64,000 bases of DNA, taken from assembly GCA_033060915.1 (NCBI GenBank), contig CM065397.1:25395001-25459000 (forward strand), given 5' to 3'. Below, in pieces: positions 11,505-22,333 of the stretch. Within the stretch, counting starts at the first letter, position 1. Every line of letters starts with the position of its first letter. Source of the stretch: Euryodendron excelsum. Taxonomy: Eukaryota > Streptophyta > Magnoliopsida > Ericales > Pentaphylacaceae. The notes below the pieces were generated by a model, which saw nothing but the letters and a program-made list of their open reading frames with translations, had not been told where the DNA came from and did not search any database. A program made the position numbers and the translations under genes.

Positions 11505-12270
11505 CTCTCTCGAGACAGTTTATTCCTCGAGACGGTTCCAACTCAGGCACGTCTCTTCGGAGACAGTAAGACCCCTTTCTAATCCCTCTCTCGAGATAGT
11601 TTATTCCTCGAGACGGTTCCAATCCAGGCACATCTCCTCGGAGACGGTAAGACCCCTTTCCAGTCCCACTCTCGAGACAGTTTATTCCTCGAGACGGTTC
11701 CAACCCGGGCACGTCTCTTCGGAGATGGTAAGACCCCTTTCCAATCGCACTCTTGAGATAGTTTATTCCTCGAGACGATTCTAATCCAGGCACGTCTCTT
11801 CGGAGACGGTAAGACCCCTTTCCAATCCCACTCTCGAGACAGTTTATTCCTCGAGACAGTCCAACCCAGGCACGTCTCTTCGGAGATGGTAAGACCCCTT
11901 TCCAATCCCACTCTTAAGACAGTTCATTCCTCGAGACGGTTCTAATCCAGGCACGTCTCTTCGGAGACGGTAAGACCCCTTTCCAATCCCACTCTTGAGA
12001 CAGTAAATTCCTCGACACGGTTCCAATCCAGGCACATCTCTTCCGAGACGCTAAATCCCCTTTCCAATCCCACTCTGGAGACAGTTTATTTCTCGAGACG
12101 GTTCCAATCCAGGCACGTCTCTTCGGAGACGATAAGTCCCCTTTCTAATCCCACTCTCGAGACAGTTTATTCCTCGAGACGGTTCCAATTCAGGTACGTC
12201 TCTTTGGAGACGATAAGTCCCCTTTCCAATCCCTCTCTCGAGACAGTTTATTCCTCGAGACGGTCCGAGT
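11505..12270 (+). repeat. 82-bp U3 tandem array, about 10 copies (E1 5' LTR)
   Basis: The period is about 82 bp. Each unit has two inverted modules: CTCGAGACAG...CTCGAGACGG around TTTATTC, and CGTCTC-TTCG-GAGACG, a 6-bp stem with a TTCG loop. Copies differ by a few substitutions. The array lies upstream of the TATA box, so it should act as DNA (U3) rather than in the genomic RNA. Confidence 0.9.
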
Positions 12271-12479
12271 AGCGAAACTACTCACAAAACCGTTAGAGTA
12301 GCGGAAATACTCACAAATAGGTCGATATAGGGAATTGGCAACAAACCCCTGTGTCATGATGACCACCGTTAGAGTGGCGGAAACACTCAAAACCCAGGTC
12401 AACACCAGTGTCTGTTAGCCTACTTTGGTGAAAAAAGACCAAACTGTCTTGTGGACCTTTTCTGAGACTTTCCGGTTAA

Positions 12480-12970
12480 GATGACTATTTTGCCCCTAGG
12501 AATCCGAATGCCCCGGGGACCACACCGGCTCTGGGTATCAAACTGGTAATGTCTCGAGAATACTTTTTATAGTATTCTCAACCTTCCTTTACCTTTCCGG
12601 ATCATTCCGAGTCAGTTCTGGCAAACCCGGTGCAAAATGACCGTTTTGCCCCTGGTGGGCCGGTCACCTTTTTCGACCACACCGGCTCTGGGCATCAAAC
12701 TGGTAACCTCCTAAGACTACTTTTTATAGTGTTCTCAACCTCCCCTAACTTTTTCGAATCATTTCGAGTCAGTTTCGGTAAACCCAGTACAAAATGACCG
12801 TTTTGCCCCTGGTGGGCCGGTCTCGTTTTCCGACCACGCCGGCTCTGGGAATCAAATCGGCAACCTCTGGGAACATTCTAAATAATTTTTCCAGATCCCA
12901 AGTCTTCTTCCGGGACAATCCGAGTTCGCCTCGGCAGCTTCCTAGTCCGATTGACTGTTTTGCCCTTAAA
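12480..12970 (+). repeat. About 157-bp U3 tandem repeat, about 4 degenerate copies (E1 5' LTR)
   Basis: Recurring blocks are GACCGTTTTGCCCCTGG, GACCACACCGGCTCTGGG, ATCAAACTGGTAA and TATAGT(A/G)TTCTCAACC, each about 157 bp apart. The same module recurs in the other LTR copies with different copy number. Confidence 0.8.
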
Positions 12971-13219
12971 GGCCCGGTCAACCTTTCCGACACATTTTGT
13001 CCTCACTTTTCAAGTCAAATACCTCCAGGACACTATTTTAAGTGTTCCTGCTCCTTTTCGGCCTTCTGGGTCATTCCCGGCTCCTTCAAATCATTCCCGG
13101 ACTTTCCGGAGTCACTCCTAGTGAAGCTAGGCTAAAGATTGCATGGTAGTCACTAGTACAGGCGCCCAAATCTAGTCAAAGATACGTTACTTGCCGACCT
13201 TAATAGTTTCCTAATTGGC

Positions 13220-13340
13220 TGGCGCCACTAGTAGTGGCACCAAGCCAATATTTGGCCTGGTGCCACTCCTAGTGGCGCCAGAAGGAATTTTGGCTTGGCG
13301 CCACTGCAACAGGCGCCAGTGTGTTCCTACCTCTATAAAT
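13220..13340 (+). promoter_or_regulatory. E1 5' LTR core promoter: three palindromes then TATA box
   Basis: TATAAAT lies at 13334-13340. Upstream are three near-palindromes of type GGCGCCACT-n-AGTGGCGCC, at 13220-13242, 13257-13281 and 13294-13319. The expected transcript start is near 13365, giving a leader of about 5 kb before gag. The same motif sits upstream of the antisense gene at 25255-25307, which suggests a common regulator (inference). Confidence 0.75.
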
Positions 13341-13754
13341 ACAGAGCCTCATTCAACGTGAAGGGGGTATGCAAACTTAACCTAAAAATCATATAATTCG
13401 ATATACAGAGTTCGAGCACTCCCTAAACCCTAGCCTCCTTAGGTTCTCCAAACCCTAGCCACCATACACAAACCCTAGTCTCATATACATTCCTATACAT
13501 CCCCATACACTAGCTTTCAACCATCCTTTGAAGACTTGAAGAGCTGTAATCCAAAGCTTGAAGACAACCCTTGAAGGTCGAAGAAGAAGATTAAGACGAA
13601 GACCGAAGACCGAAGACAGCACGGCGCGCAAAATAAAGAAGACATACGGTAGGCTCCCTGTTTAAATTTTTGCACTTCCCCCCTCTCTCTTCTCTCTCCT
13701 AACCCACTTGGGTTTTCTCTATTTTAATCCCCCATCTCTTTCCCCCCTTTCTTT

Positions 13755-13960
13755 GCATGCTTGAAACAGGGGGATTCCCGGTCCATGTGTAGGATTGGGC
13801 TATTGGAGAGTCACCGTATCGGGGGCTTTCTTCTAGTCTAACCAAAGACCACGTGGGTCCGGCCCCCTTGATTATGTGGTGAAGCCTTAACCTTGTATGT
13901 TCACGACCCCAAAATTGCATTGTGCATATCATGATCTTGCATCTTCCAAAAATCATTTTC
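13755..13960 (+). other. Conserved leader block with GGGGGC/GCCCCC stem and G-box
   Basis: This is the best-conserved non-repetitive part of the LTR, recognisable in all LTR copies of the window (about 5820-5920, 27800-27990, 34790-34900, 44040-44130, weakly 53160-53290). GGGGGC at about 13820 can pair with GCCCCC at about 13862, enclosing CCACGTGG. It lies about 450 nt into the predicted transcript. A packaging or dimerisation role is possible but unproven. Confidence 0.5.
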
Positions 13961-14219
13961 AAACTCGATTTCAAAATCGTTTTCAAACTTGTTCTCAAAA
14001 TTTCATCAAAATCTCTTTTTCAAAAACTTGTTTTCAAAACCACAATTCTAAGGTGATTCTAGCGTTTCTATGGCTAGGGTTGCTTTAGGAAAGTGTTACA
14101 TTAAAAGTGACCTTTTTGGTCTATGTTTTCAAATCTTATTGTTTTCCAAAACCACTTTCTTAAAGTGGTTCTAGCCCCCTTATGGCTAGAATCGCTTTAA
14201 GAAAGTGAGATGTTTTTAC

Positions 14220-16320
14220 TCCTAAAAACTCTCCTTTGAAAAAGTCTTTTTTCCTAAAAATCTCTTTTTCAACATATCTTTCCAAAAACTCTCCTCTTCA
14301 AAATTGTTTTCAAAAACTCGCTTCCAAAATCTATTTTTCAAAACTCCCTTTTTCAACTCCTTTCTAAAATCCTCTCCCCAAAATCCACTTTTTAAAAACG
14401 TTCCCCAAAAATCTTTCCAAAAACTCTCTTCATCAATCTTCAACCAAAAACCTTCCTAGAAGAACTCTCTCCAAAAATCTTTCCAAAAACTCTCTTTCCA
14501 AAATCTTCTTTCTAGAAATTCCCCTCCAGGATTTTCCTTCAAAAATCTACGTTTCTAAAAACACACTTTCCAAAAACTCCTTCCTAGGATTCCCTTCTAG
14601 AAAACCTTCGTTTTCAAAAAACGCACTTTCCAAAAATCCATCTTTCCAAAAAATGCACTTTCCAAAATTCTCTTTCCTTAGAGCACAAGTCAAGCCCTAG
14701 AACCCACAATTAGGAAACCCTAATTTTCTTTCCAAAAACGTGGTTTTTCAAACTTTGCCCCAGATTTAGGTTTCCAAAATCTCTTGTTTTCACATTCAAA
14801 CTATACATGTTTCCAAACCTCTTTTCTACGTCAAAACTATAATTTTTCAAAACTAGGGTTTCTAAAACTTCCTTTTTCCAAATCCTTGTCAAATCAAATC
14901 TTCCCTTTCAGAAACCGAATCAAATCTCCCCGTTTAGGAAACTAGATCTTGTCCTCCTTTTTTGGAAACAAAATCAAACCTTCCCTTTTAGAAACCAAAT
15001 CCAATCCATTCCTAACCCAACTCTTTCCTAATTCAAATCCTTCCTAAACTTCCACTTTCCTAAATCTTAAGTTTTCAAAACTTGAACATAAAATTTTTTC
15101 CTAATTCGACCCTTTCCTAATCCTACCCCTTTTCCAAATCTCAACTTTCCAAATTTAATTTTTCAAACTTTTTCTAAACTCAAACCTTTCCTAATTTCGA
15201 GACTTTCTAAAATTTAAACTCTAAAACTTTCTAAATCCTAAACTTTCTAAATTTCAAATCTTTCTAAAATTCTAAGCTTCCTAGATTCAAAACTTTCTTA
15301 AGTTAAATCTTTCTAAACCCAAATATTTCTAAATTCTTAACTTTCCAAAACTTCAAAATCTTTTCAAATCTAAAACTTTCTTTTTTTTTTTAAACTCAAA
15401 ACTTTCTCAATTCAAATATTTCTTAAACTGAAAACTTTCCTTTTTCAAACCTTTCCCAAAACAAAACTTTCTTATTTTCAAAACTTCCTTGTTTTCAAAA
15501 CTTTCCAAATTCAAAACTTCCCTTTTTAAAACATTCCAAAATTCAAAACTTTCTTAACTTGAAACTTTCTAAATTCTAAGTCTTTCCTAAACTAAACTTT
15601 TCTTAATTCAAAACATTTCTAAATTCAATACTTTCCCATTTCAAAACTTTCCAAAAATGAAACTTTCCTAATTTGAAACTTTCCAAAAAAGAAACTTTCC
15701 TAATTCAAAACTTTCCTAAATCAAACTTTTCCTAATTCTAATATCTCCTAAAATCTAATCTTTTCAAATCTTCCAAGTCGAGTCGAATCTTTCTTAAGTC
15801 TCTTTCCTAAGTCTAGGTTTCCTAAACCTCCATCTTTCCAAAACAAGTCTAAATCTTTCCAAGTCCTACTTTTCCAAATCAAAATTCAATATTTTCAATT
15901 CCAAAATTCCAAATTCCAGTTTTCAATCCTCTATTCAAAGTTCAATCTCTCAATCTTCTAATTCAATTTCCAATTCAATCTCTTTCTTCCAATCCAACAA
16001 TCTCTTTTCAATCGGACTCCGGTCCGAACTACGACTGATCTGATTCTCCCAAAAGGATACGTAGGCAACCTTCATAGGTGCGGTCACAACATTTTGTAAA
16101 CTTTTAATTCCACCCTCATGGGTGTGGTTTCCAAAATCTTTTCAAATCTCAAATTCCCATCTACTTTCAAACTTTCTATTTTCAAATTTCTATTTCCAAA
16201 TTTTCAAACTTTTCAATTTCAATTCTATCTCTTCAAATCTCTTTTCAAATCTATTTTTCAAGTCTCTTTCCTTACACTTGTTAGTTTCTATTCAAACATT
16301 GTTTTTCTAAAAATGGATAG
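14220..16320 (+). other. G-depleted leader tract of the LTR
   Basis: Sense-strand sequence is made of degenerate AACTTTCC(T/A)AA-type words with very little G: I count 6 G in the 300 bases 15181-15480. Reverse-oriented copies are correspondingly purine-rich (GAAAG, TTTAGGAAAG). There is no ORF of note; the short Phe/Ser/Lys-rich frames here are compositional. It should give a long, weakly structured RNA leader. Confidence 0.8.
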
Positions 16321-16649
16321 GATTGAACTATAGTTAGTTAAAGACTCTCATAGGTGAATCTAGGGTAGATTGACATGTAGGTACCGAAAGGGCGGGGTAG
16401 GGTGATAGCTTAGTACGTCTTCCCTACACGTAACCAACCTCCAAACCTAGAATCACTGTTTTTAAAGATCAAAAAGGAGTTATTTTTCAAAAAAGGGCTA
16501 AATGTTTTCCAAAGGTTGCCAAACAACCTGTTTTCTTAAAAACCCTCTCTTGAGGAGATATTTTCAAAATCGTTTTTCAAAAACCCTAAGTGTGGTCCTC
16601 GGATTATTCTTAGTTTTTAGGTGACCTAACTCACCTTAATCAAGTTAGG

Positions 16650-16660
16650 TGGCGACTCCG
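16650..16660 (+). other. U5 copy of the primer-binding-site core
   Basis: TGGCGACTCCG repeats the first 11 bases of the true primer site at 16797. It is also present at 30693-30703 and, reversed, at 41227-41237, with single changes in the older copies (about 31945, 3475, 50755). It may be an additional tRNA contact or a relic of a shifted primer site. Confidence 0.55.
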
Positions 16661-16796
16661 AATCTTTTTCAAAAGCCCTTTATTCAAATCAAATTTTCAA
16701 TTCAAACCTAGTCGCACTCATTCTTTTAGGAGGGTGAGTTCTAACGAGAGAGTACAACGTTTTTTTCTCGAGTGCGAAAAATCTGGGCGTGACAGC

Positions 16797-16815
16797 TGGC
16801 GACTCCGCTGGGGAC
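16797..16815 (+). other. E1 primer-binding site, complementary to tRNA-Arg 3' end
   Basis: TGGCGACTCCGCTGGGGAC lies 2 nt after the LTR end. Its complement ends GCGGAGTCG-CCA, the 3' acceptor and T-arm of plant tRNA-Arg(ACG). A tRNA-Arg primer is characteristic of Ogre elements. It also fixes the 5' LTR end. Confidence 0.9.
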
Positions 16816-18350
16816 GACTTAGAGGGTTAGGCCGTAGTCATGCCTCTTTACTCTTCACCCATGTAGAGTCTTCAATTAACTTGATTCAATCCTATTCACT
16901 TTAAATTTTCAAAACGAAATTTTTAAAATTATTTTCAAAAAAAAAAAAACATGCATTTATTCATATTATCTTGTATTCTGTTTGTCATCCACATACTAAC
17001 ACTTGCATCTTTGTTTTGTAGGTGCGCTTTTAGCTTAAGTTTTATTAACTGCTTTGCATGAATGTGATGTACAGGATGAATGGGAGTTGTTGGGCCCTTT
17101 CCTCCACTTTTAAAAATCACACACACACTGCATGTGCACTTGCATTTTGCATACTTGTATACCCTGATATGTCCTTTCTAGTTAGAAAGGGGGAACGGTA
17201 TATTGGTTGTGGGCAAGATGCTGTGTCAGTTTCTTCGCGTACGGCCTCTTGATGGTTCCCCCGCTCGGATCACCAACCGATCATGGCACCACCTTGAGGA
17301 GTGGGCCTAAGTTTGAAGATCCGGGGACCGAGCCTTTTTAGGACGCATTAGTCAACCCTCAACCTCATACTCATATAGACACCATGCATAGCCAAACTTC
17401 TGCCGGATTTAGGACACGAGCATCGTTTTCAAAATCACGGAGGACAGGGCGACTGCTCTTACTTTCATTTATACCTGCTGTTATAATGCTTGTATTTATA
17501 CTGTTATAATGCCTGTCTAACTGTTCATGCATGCATGTTTACTTCAATTGTACCTTCTCTCCTTATACTTTTTGCATATTCATGTTCTTGCATTCAATAT
17601 CCCATGTCAAGACAAGAGTTTCAAATAACTCAAGTCACTGCATTCTCATGCATATGATCAACCCATTGAGAGCGACACCAGCGTTACTCTCCCTTGCATT
17701 GAACCTACCCAAACCCTAAGGGCTCCCGCGTAATCCTAAGGACTTATGGCATGCACACCAATCCATTTCATAAGAGGGGCCCCAATCCCTCTATGCTCAC
17801 GGAGATAGGATTGCCAAGAAGACAAGGGGCAATCAATCAACAAGGTCTCTCAGCGACCTCCTCGACATCAAATCCAAGGAAGGCGAATCCGAAGACTCAA
17901 GAGTAGTTTAGGGATTCCCTTTGTAAAAATAGATAGGTAGAAGTCCAAAGGAAAATGTTCCCCCTCCCCCCTATTAAAATGTATTTCAATTCTATTGTAT
18001 TTCAAACCCAGAATTTAATGTACTTTTTTATTTTTATGAATGAATGCATGAATGGCTGAAGGTTCCTCCCTGACGGTAAGGTGTCTGCATACAGGGGCAA
18101 ACTCCCTATCTCCAAAAGTGAGCCAATACATCGTGTTTAGTCTCCCTCTCAAGCAGAGGCAACCCTAGGACATGCATTGCATAAAGTTCTCTAAAAACCA
18201 AAAACTAACTTGTGACTTGTGTTTTTGTCTTTTTCTTTCTTCCTTTTTATTTCTATTTCAAAAGTCACCTTGCACTGAGTCAACATTGCTCCCAAAAAGG
18301 GGCAACATCCACCAAGGGATCCTATTATCACCCGGTAAAGAGCATCATTG
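16816..18350 (+). other. E1 untranslated region between primer site and gag
   Basis: About 1.5 kb without a supported ORF. Canonical Ogre elements often carry an extra ORF1 here; none is seen. Short stretches rich in TGCATG/CATGCA words occur at 16950-17600. Confidence 0.6.
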
Positions 18351-20357
18351 ATGGCTGCTAACCCTGAAGAATCCTCTCAGGTCTCACGAGAAGAGGTCAA
18401 CGAAATGAGGACTAAGATGGATGAGATGCTTAAACTCATTCAAACTCTGACCATGAAAGATGCCATTGCAGTCCCGTCATCATCTATGACTTCATTTAAG
18501 GACCTGGAGCCCGCTAATTCGAGGATCTTGCTTCAGTCCGACAGTGTTGGGAAAACTAAAGAAGATACCAAAAGGGTCAATACTGAAGAAGAAGAGACCA
18601 TATTGCTTTCACCTGTCATAAAGAAGGCCCCTCTAGACCCTCTCAGTCTGAAAATCCAAGGGTTGGAGGATTCATTGCGAAGTATCCATGGCCATGATGC
18701 TTACGGATTCACTTCTTATGATGAACTCTGTTTCTTCCCCGACCATCCGAGACCAGCTAAATTTAAAATGCCCGACTTCCATAAGTACGACGGTACCGGT
18801 AACCCTGTTGCTCATCTTCGTCTATATGCTGGAGCACTTAGTGGACATGGCAATGACCCGAAGCTCCTTATGCAGTTATTCCAACACAGCCTCACCGGGT
18901 CGGCTCTACAATGGTTTGCTCGTTTGGACTTAAGGAAGATCACAACCTGGATGGAGCTAGTCAATGCGTTTAAAGCCCAATACCGCCATGACATCGACCT
19001 CACTTCTGATCGATGGTCCTTGATGACGATGAGCAAGGGTGAGAAGGAGAGCTTTAAAGCATACGCCCTAAGATAGAGGGAGGTCGCTGCACAAGTTAAT
19101 CCCCCGTTAGAGGAAAAGGAGTACGTACAACTGTTCGTACATACTTTCCAAGGTATATTCTATGAGAAGCTCTGCACAAGCGTGGAAAAAAGCTTCTCCG
19201 AACTCATCATGCAGGGGGAAATGATAGAAAACGGCCTCAAGACAGGAAGAATCACAGATCCCTATGCCAAGACTGGAGAAAATACCACCAACATAGCCAA
19301 GAAGGTGGCTACTACAAGGGGCACGATCAGGAAGGAAAATGAAGTGTCTGCTATTCTGCCTAGCCAACCACCTCAATACCGACCTCCGCTCCAATCACCC
19401 CAGGTCCTGCCCTTACCTACCTTGACCATGCCTGCTCCAACCCTGAACTATGGTCCCGCTGCGGCATGACCCAACTTCAATAGACCTGCTCAAGGTACTC
19501 GTACCTTCGACGCCTTAGCCTGCACCCAAACTGAGGCGTACCATAGCCTTTTGAAAAACAACATCTTGAAGCCTGTACTTGCTCGCCCGTTGCCAAGCCC
19601 TCTGCCTCCGACCTTTAATGCCGCTCTTACATGTGAATATCATTCAGGTGGCCAGGGGCATGACGCCGAAAGCTGCTTTGCTCTCAAGCACAAGATCCAA
19701 GACCTGATCGACAATAAGACTATTGATCTGCAGCCAGTAAAAGCTGCTCCCACTCCCAATGTGACTGCTAACCCTCTGCCAGATCACACTGTCAATATGA
19801 TACTAGTAGACATGTAGGGCAAGGGAGTGTTTGACGAGCCTAAGGCCGAGGACTATGAGGACGATTGGGAGACCGAGGAAGAAGATGACTGGGAGGAAGA
19901 TCTCCCATTATGCCCAATCTATCTCCATAACCCTGATGAAGTGCCAGATGCTTCTGACTGGCCCATTGAGGAGCCGATGTTCCTGGAAGATGAGACTACT
20001 GAAAACATGGTTGCTGATGGGTGGGGTGATGAATTTCTACACCCGAAGTATGCCGCAGCTGAAAGTCACTTGCTGGAAAAACGTTGGCCCATAACTGAGT
20101 ACAACTATGAAAACATGGGTTGGGGACTAGAAGAGTCAAGAGAACGAGCAGAGCCATTCGAATTGGAAGGGGGTGAACTAGTCACCCTGTTTACAAAAGA
20201 ACCCCCTGCAAAGAACAAAAAGGAGGCTGACAACCGCATCAGCAGTGCCAACATCTTTGGAGCTCTAGGGGAAACCTTTGCTTGTCTCACCTTGGCAGAG
20301 GATCCGGGTCGCGAATGGAGCATCAAAAATGTGGGAATTGTCCCAAAGCTGTACTAA
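18351..20357 (+). pseudogene. gag: E1 gag (Tat/Ogre type), one frame with three nonsense codons
   Basis: A single frame of about 668 codons starts MAANPEESSQVSREEVNEM. The N-terminal part is Glu/Lys-rich. It is followed by the Gag core (about residues 135-290) with FKMPDFHKYDGTGNP, HLRLYAGALSGH, LTGSALQWF, TWMELVNAFKAQY and ELIMQGEMIENGL. A short zinc-binding-like motif CEYHSGGQGHDAESC lies near residue 430. An acidic region (DDWETEEEDDWEED) and conserved blocks GWGDEFLHPKYAAAE and MGWGLEESRERAEPF close it. Stops are TAG at 19074, TGA at 19467 and TAG at 19815; there is no frameshift. E2 reads LRWREAAAQ at the first stop, so this is Trp to stop. It would form the retrotransposon particle. The frame ends at 20357 where protease and RT would be expected. 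Confidence 0.88.
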
Positions 20358-22333
20358 AAAGGGGTTCTTTGCACAAGCGTACAGGAGAGGGGTGTTTTCA
20401 CCCACTTTCTTTCTATCCCTTCACTTTCTAGCTTTAAATTAATGTCTACATTTTCTTATTGCTTAAGAACTTGATGCTTTTTGTAATAATAATGATCAAA
20501 TAATAGTCTTTTATTCCATTGTTGTTGTCTTGTCTTTCCTGGGAAGTAGTGACTATTTTCTACGCAAGGGGCATGGTTTATCTTATGGAATGATCCAACT
20601 TGAAGGGATGATAGCATGAGTTAACCACTCGCCAAGTGATCAGTCGTCCACAGAGAGAGAGAATAAGGATGAGTGAGGATACTACCCAAAAGGCAGCACT
20701 TGCAAGACTCTGAGGCTAAGTAATGTGTGGCCAGTTTATCAAGAGCAAGAGGAAGAGGAGCCATCTTTCATTCCCCCACATATAAAGAATAAATAACCAA
20801 ATAAATGAACAAATGTGCTCATATTCGCTTTGCTTAACCCCTAGTGCCTCGCGGAAAGCGAAAATTTTCTTTGTTAACCCTGATCCAAGATTGTCCTCCC
20901 CACACTGGGGTAGACAATAGTTGAGAACTTTAGGAATGGTATCCACCCTCGCTGTGCTAAAGCAGCAATGAAAGCTCTATGGATCAAGCAATCCAATTCA
21001 AAGTGAAGAGAGGCCCTCATTTTATTTCCCATACAGTCAAAAGCAACCTCTTGCCAAACCCGTTGAGCCACTTATCCTTTTTTAACAAAACCCCAACCTA
21101 GGGATCACCGCCCACACTGTGTATATTGAGCTACCAAGGGAAAAGGTTTAAGGGAAAAGGGTTAAAGAATTGTTCCGTTTCATAAAAGAAAAGAAGAGAA
21201 ATAGAAAGAAAAGGCAAAAGAAAGGAGTTGCTAAGGGGCAAGAGGCCAAAAAAAAAAAAAAAAGAAAAAAAAATCCTTTAAGGAAAGGCCTCAAGAAAAT
21301 TATGATTGAGTTATCTTCAAAAGCATATAAGAAGATCAAATGGGAAGAAAGTTATGTCTATCTCAAAAAGGTATATAGAAAGAGTGAAAGAACAAGGTTA
21401 TTTTCACCCTGAGAAATGTATGGTCAAAAGCAAGAAGGAAATTTAAAGGTGATCCTAGGTTACAAGGAAACCCAGTAGGTACAATAGGTTTGAGCCTTTA
21501 CCCTTTCTTGCAAAACCCCGAAACCATGGCCTACATTACAACCCTATTAAAGTCCCCTCTGATTGAAAGCAGATTGCTTGATCTAAATGAGTTAGATACG
21601 CTGCCACAGCTAAAAAAAAAAAAAAAAAAGGATGCTAATCCTACTGAAAAACGGTTAAGGACAGTATGGATCTAAACCTTGCTGAAAACAACATCAAATT
21701 TGAGCCTGCATATCCCGTTGTTTCTAAAACCCCATAACCTAGCCTACATTACAGTCCTAAACAAAGTCTTCTCGGATTGAAATGATTGGCCACTTATCAC
21801 TCTGCCAAAGGTCAAGTAAGCTGTTGTTAAAACCCCGAGAGTTGAGAGTCTCAGCCCAATAACCCTATACACTAACCTTAAGATAGAAAGTGGGAGGCGG
21901 TCAAGAGGTTGAGAAAGGTTCAAAGTGCTATCATCCAATCAAGATAGGGTTGAGCCAAAGGAGAGGCTAAATCCCTGAAGAGGAGGGAGTTACCATTCCC
22001 AAGGCTACAAGTCTAACAGCACCTTGTGTCATTCTATTAACATATTTTTAACCTGTGCATTTGTTAAAAAAAAAAAATCAGCATGGCCTTTGCACACATA
22101 GGATATAACTCCCTATAGAAATAGAAGTCATCAGCATCAACCCATGGAATAAATATCACATGCATCTGATCATATGCCTAGCTGTAAGGATCATAAATGT
22201 ATCTGTCTATCCATGCATCTAAGTACCATAAATATTCATTTTGTACAACATATCAAAAATAAAATTGTCTAACATAAATACATCTCAGGGACAAGGGGCA
22301 AAAGAATATCAAAGTCTCTACAAGGGGCATCTC
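20358..22333. other. E1 spacer between convergent gag and antisense gene
   Basis: About 2 kb without recognisable pol motifs. It contains A-rich microsatellites (21248-21275, 21611-21629), AATAAT/AATAAA words near 20485-20510 and 22250-22260, and two related segments around 21480-21600 and 21690-21870 sharing AAACCCC(G)AAACC and CCTACATTACA. Sense and antisense transcripts would converge here. Confidence 0.6.

Larger units (their letters stand above)
11299..16794 (+). repeat. E1 5' LTR (5.50 kb)
   Basis: From left to right it holds a U3 with an 82-bp array (11505-12270) and a 157-bp array (12480-12970), a palindrome cluster and TATA box (13220-13340), a CT-rich segment, a conserved leader block (13755-13960), about 2 kb of G-depleted sequence (14.2-16.3 kb), and a U5 carrying a copy of the primer-site core (16650-16660). 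Such long LTRs are typical of Ogre elements. Confidence 0.93.

Noticed and set aside
11359..12035. Repetitive ORFs (PGLEPSRGINCLESGIGKG-type) on the minus strand, also at 25640-26242 and 36526-36948
   Set aside because: They arise because the 82-bp U3 array stays partly open in some frames. They lie upstream of the LTR promoter and have no protein-like conservation.
13699..14088. Short ORFs across the LTR leader (also 27741-28130, 43818-44012)
   Set aside because: They recur only because the LTR is duplicated. They overlap on both strands and show no codon-level conservation.
16797..16815. tRNA-Arg gene fragment
   Set aside because: Only 19 nt complementary to the tRNA 3' end right after an LTR. 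It is a primer-binding site. The same holds for tRNA-Asp at 46768.
18348..18350. TTG as gag start codon
   Set aside because: An ATG follows directly at 18351 in the same frame and starts the conserved N-terminus; TTG initiation is not expected in plants.
20358..22333. Decayed pol region in the E1 spacer
   Set aside because: I found none of the RT, RNase H or integrase motifs in any frame, and the E2 spacer of similar length also lacks them. A profile search (RT and integrase HMMs) would settle it.
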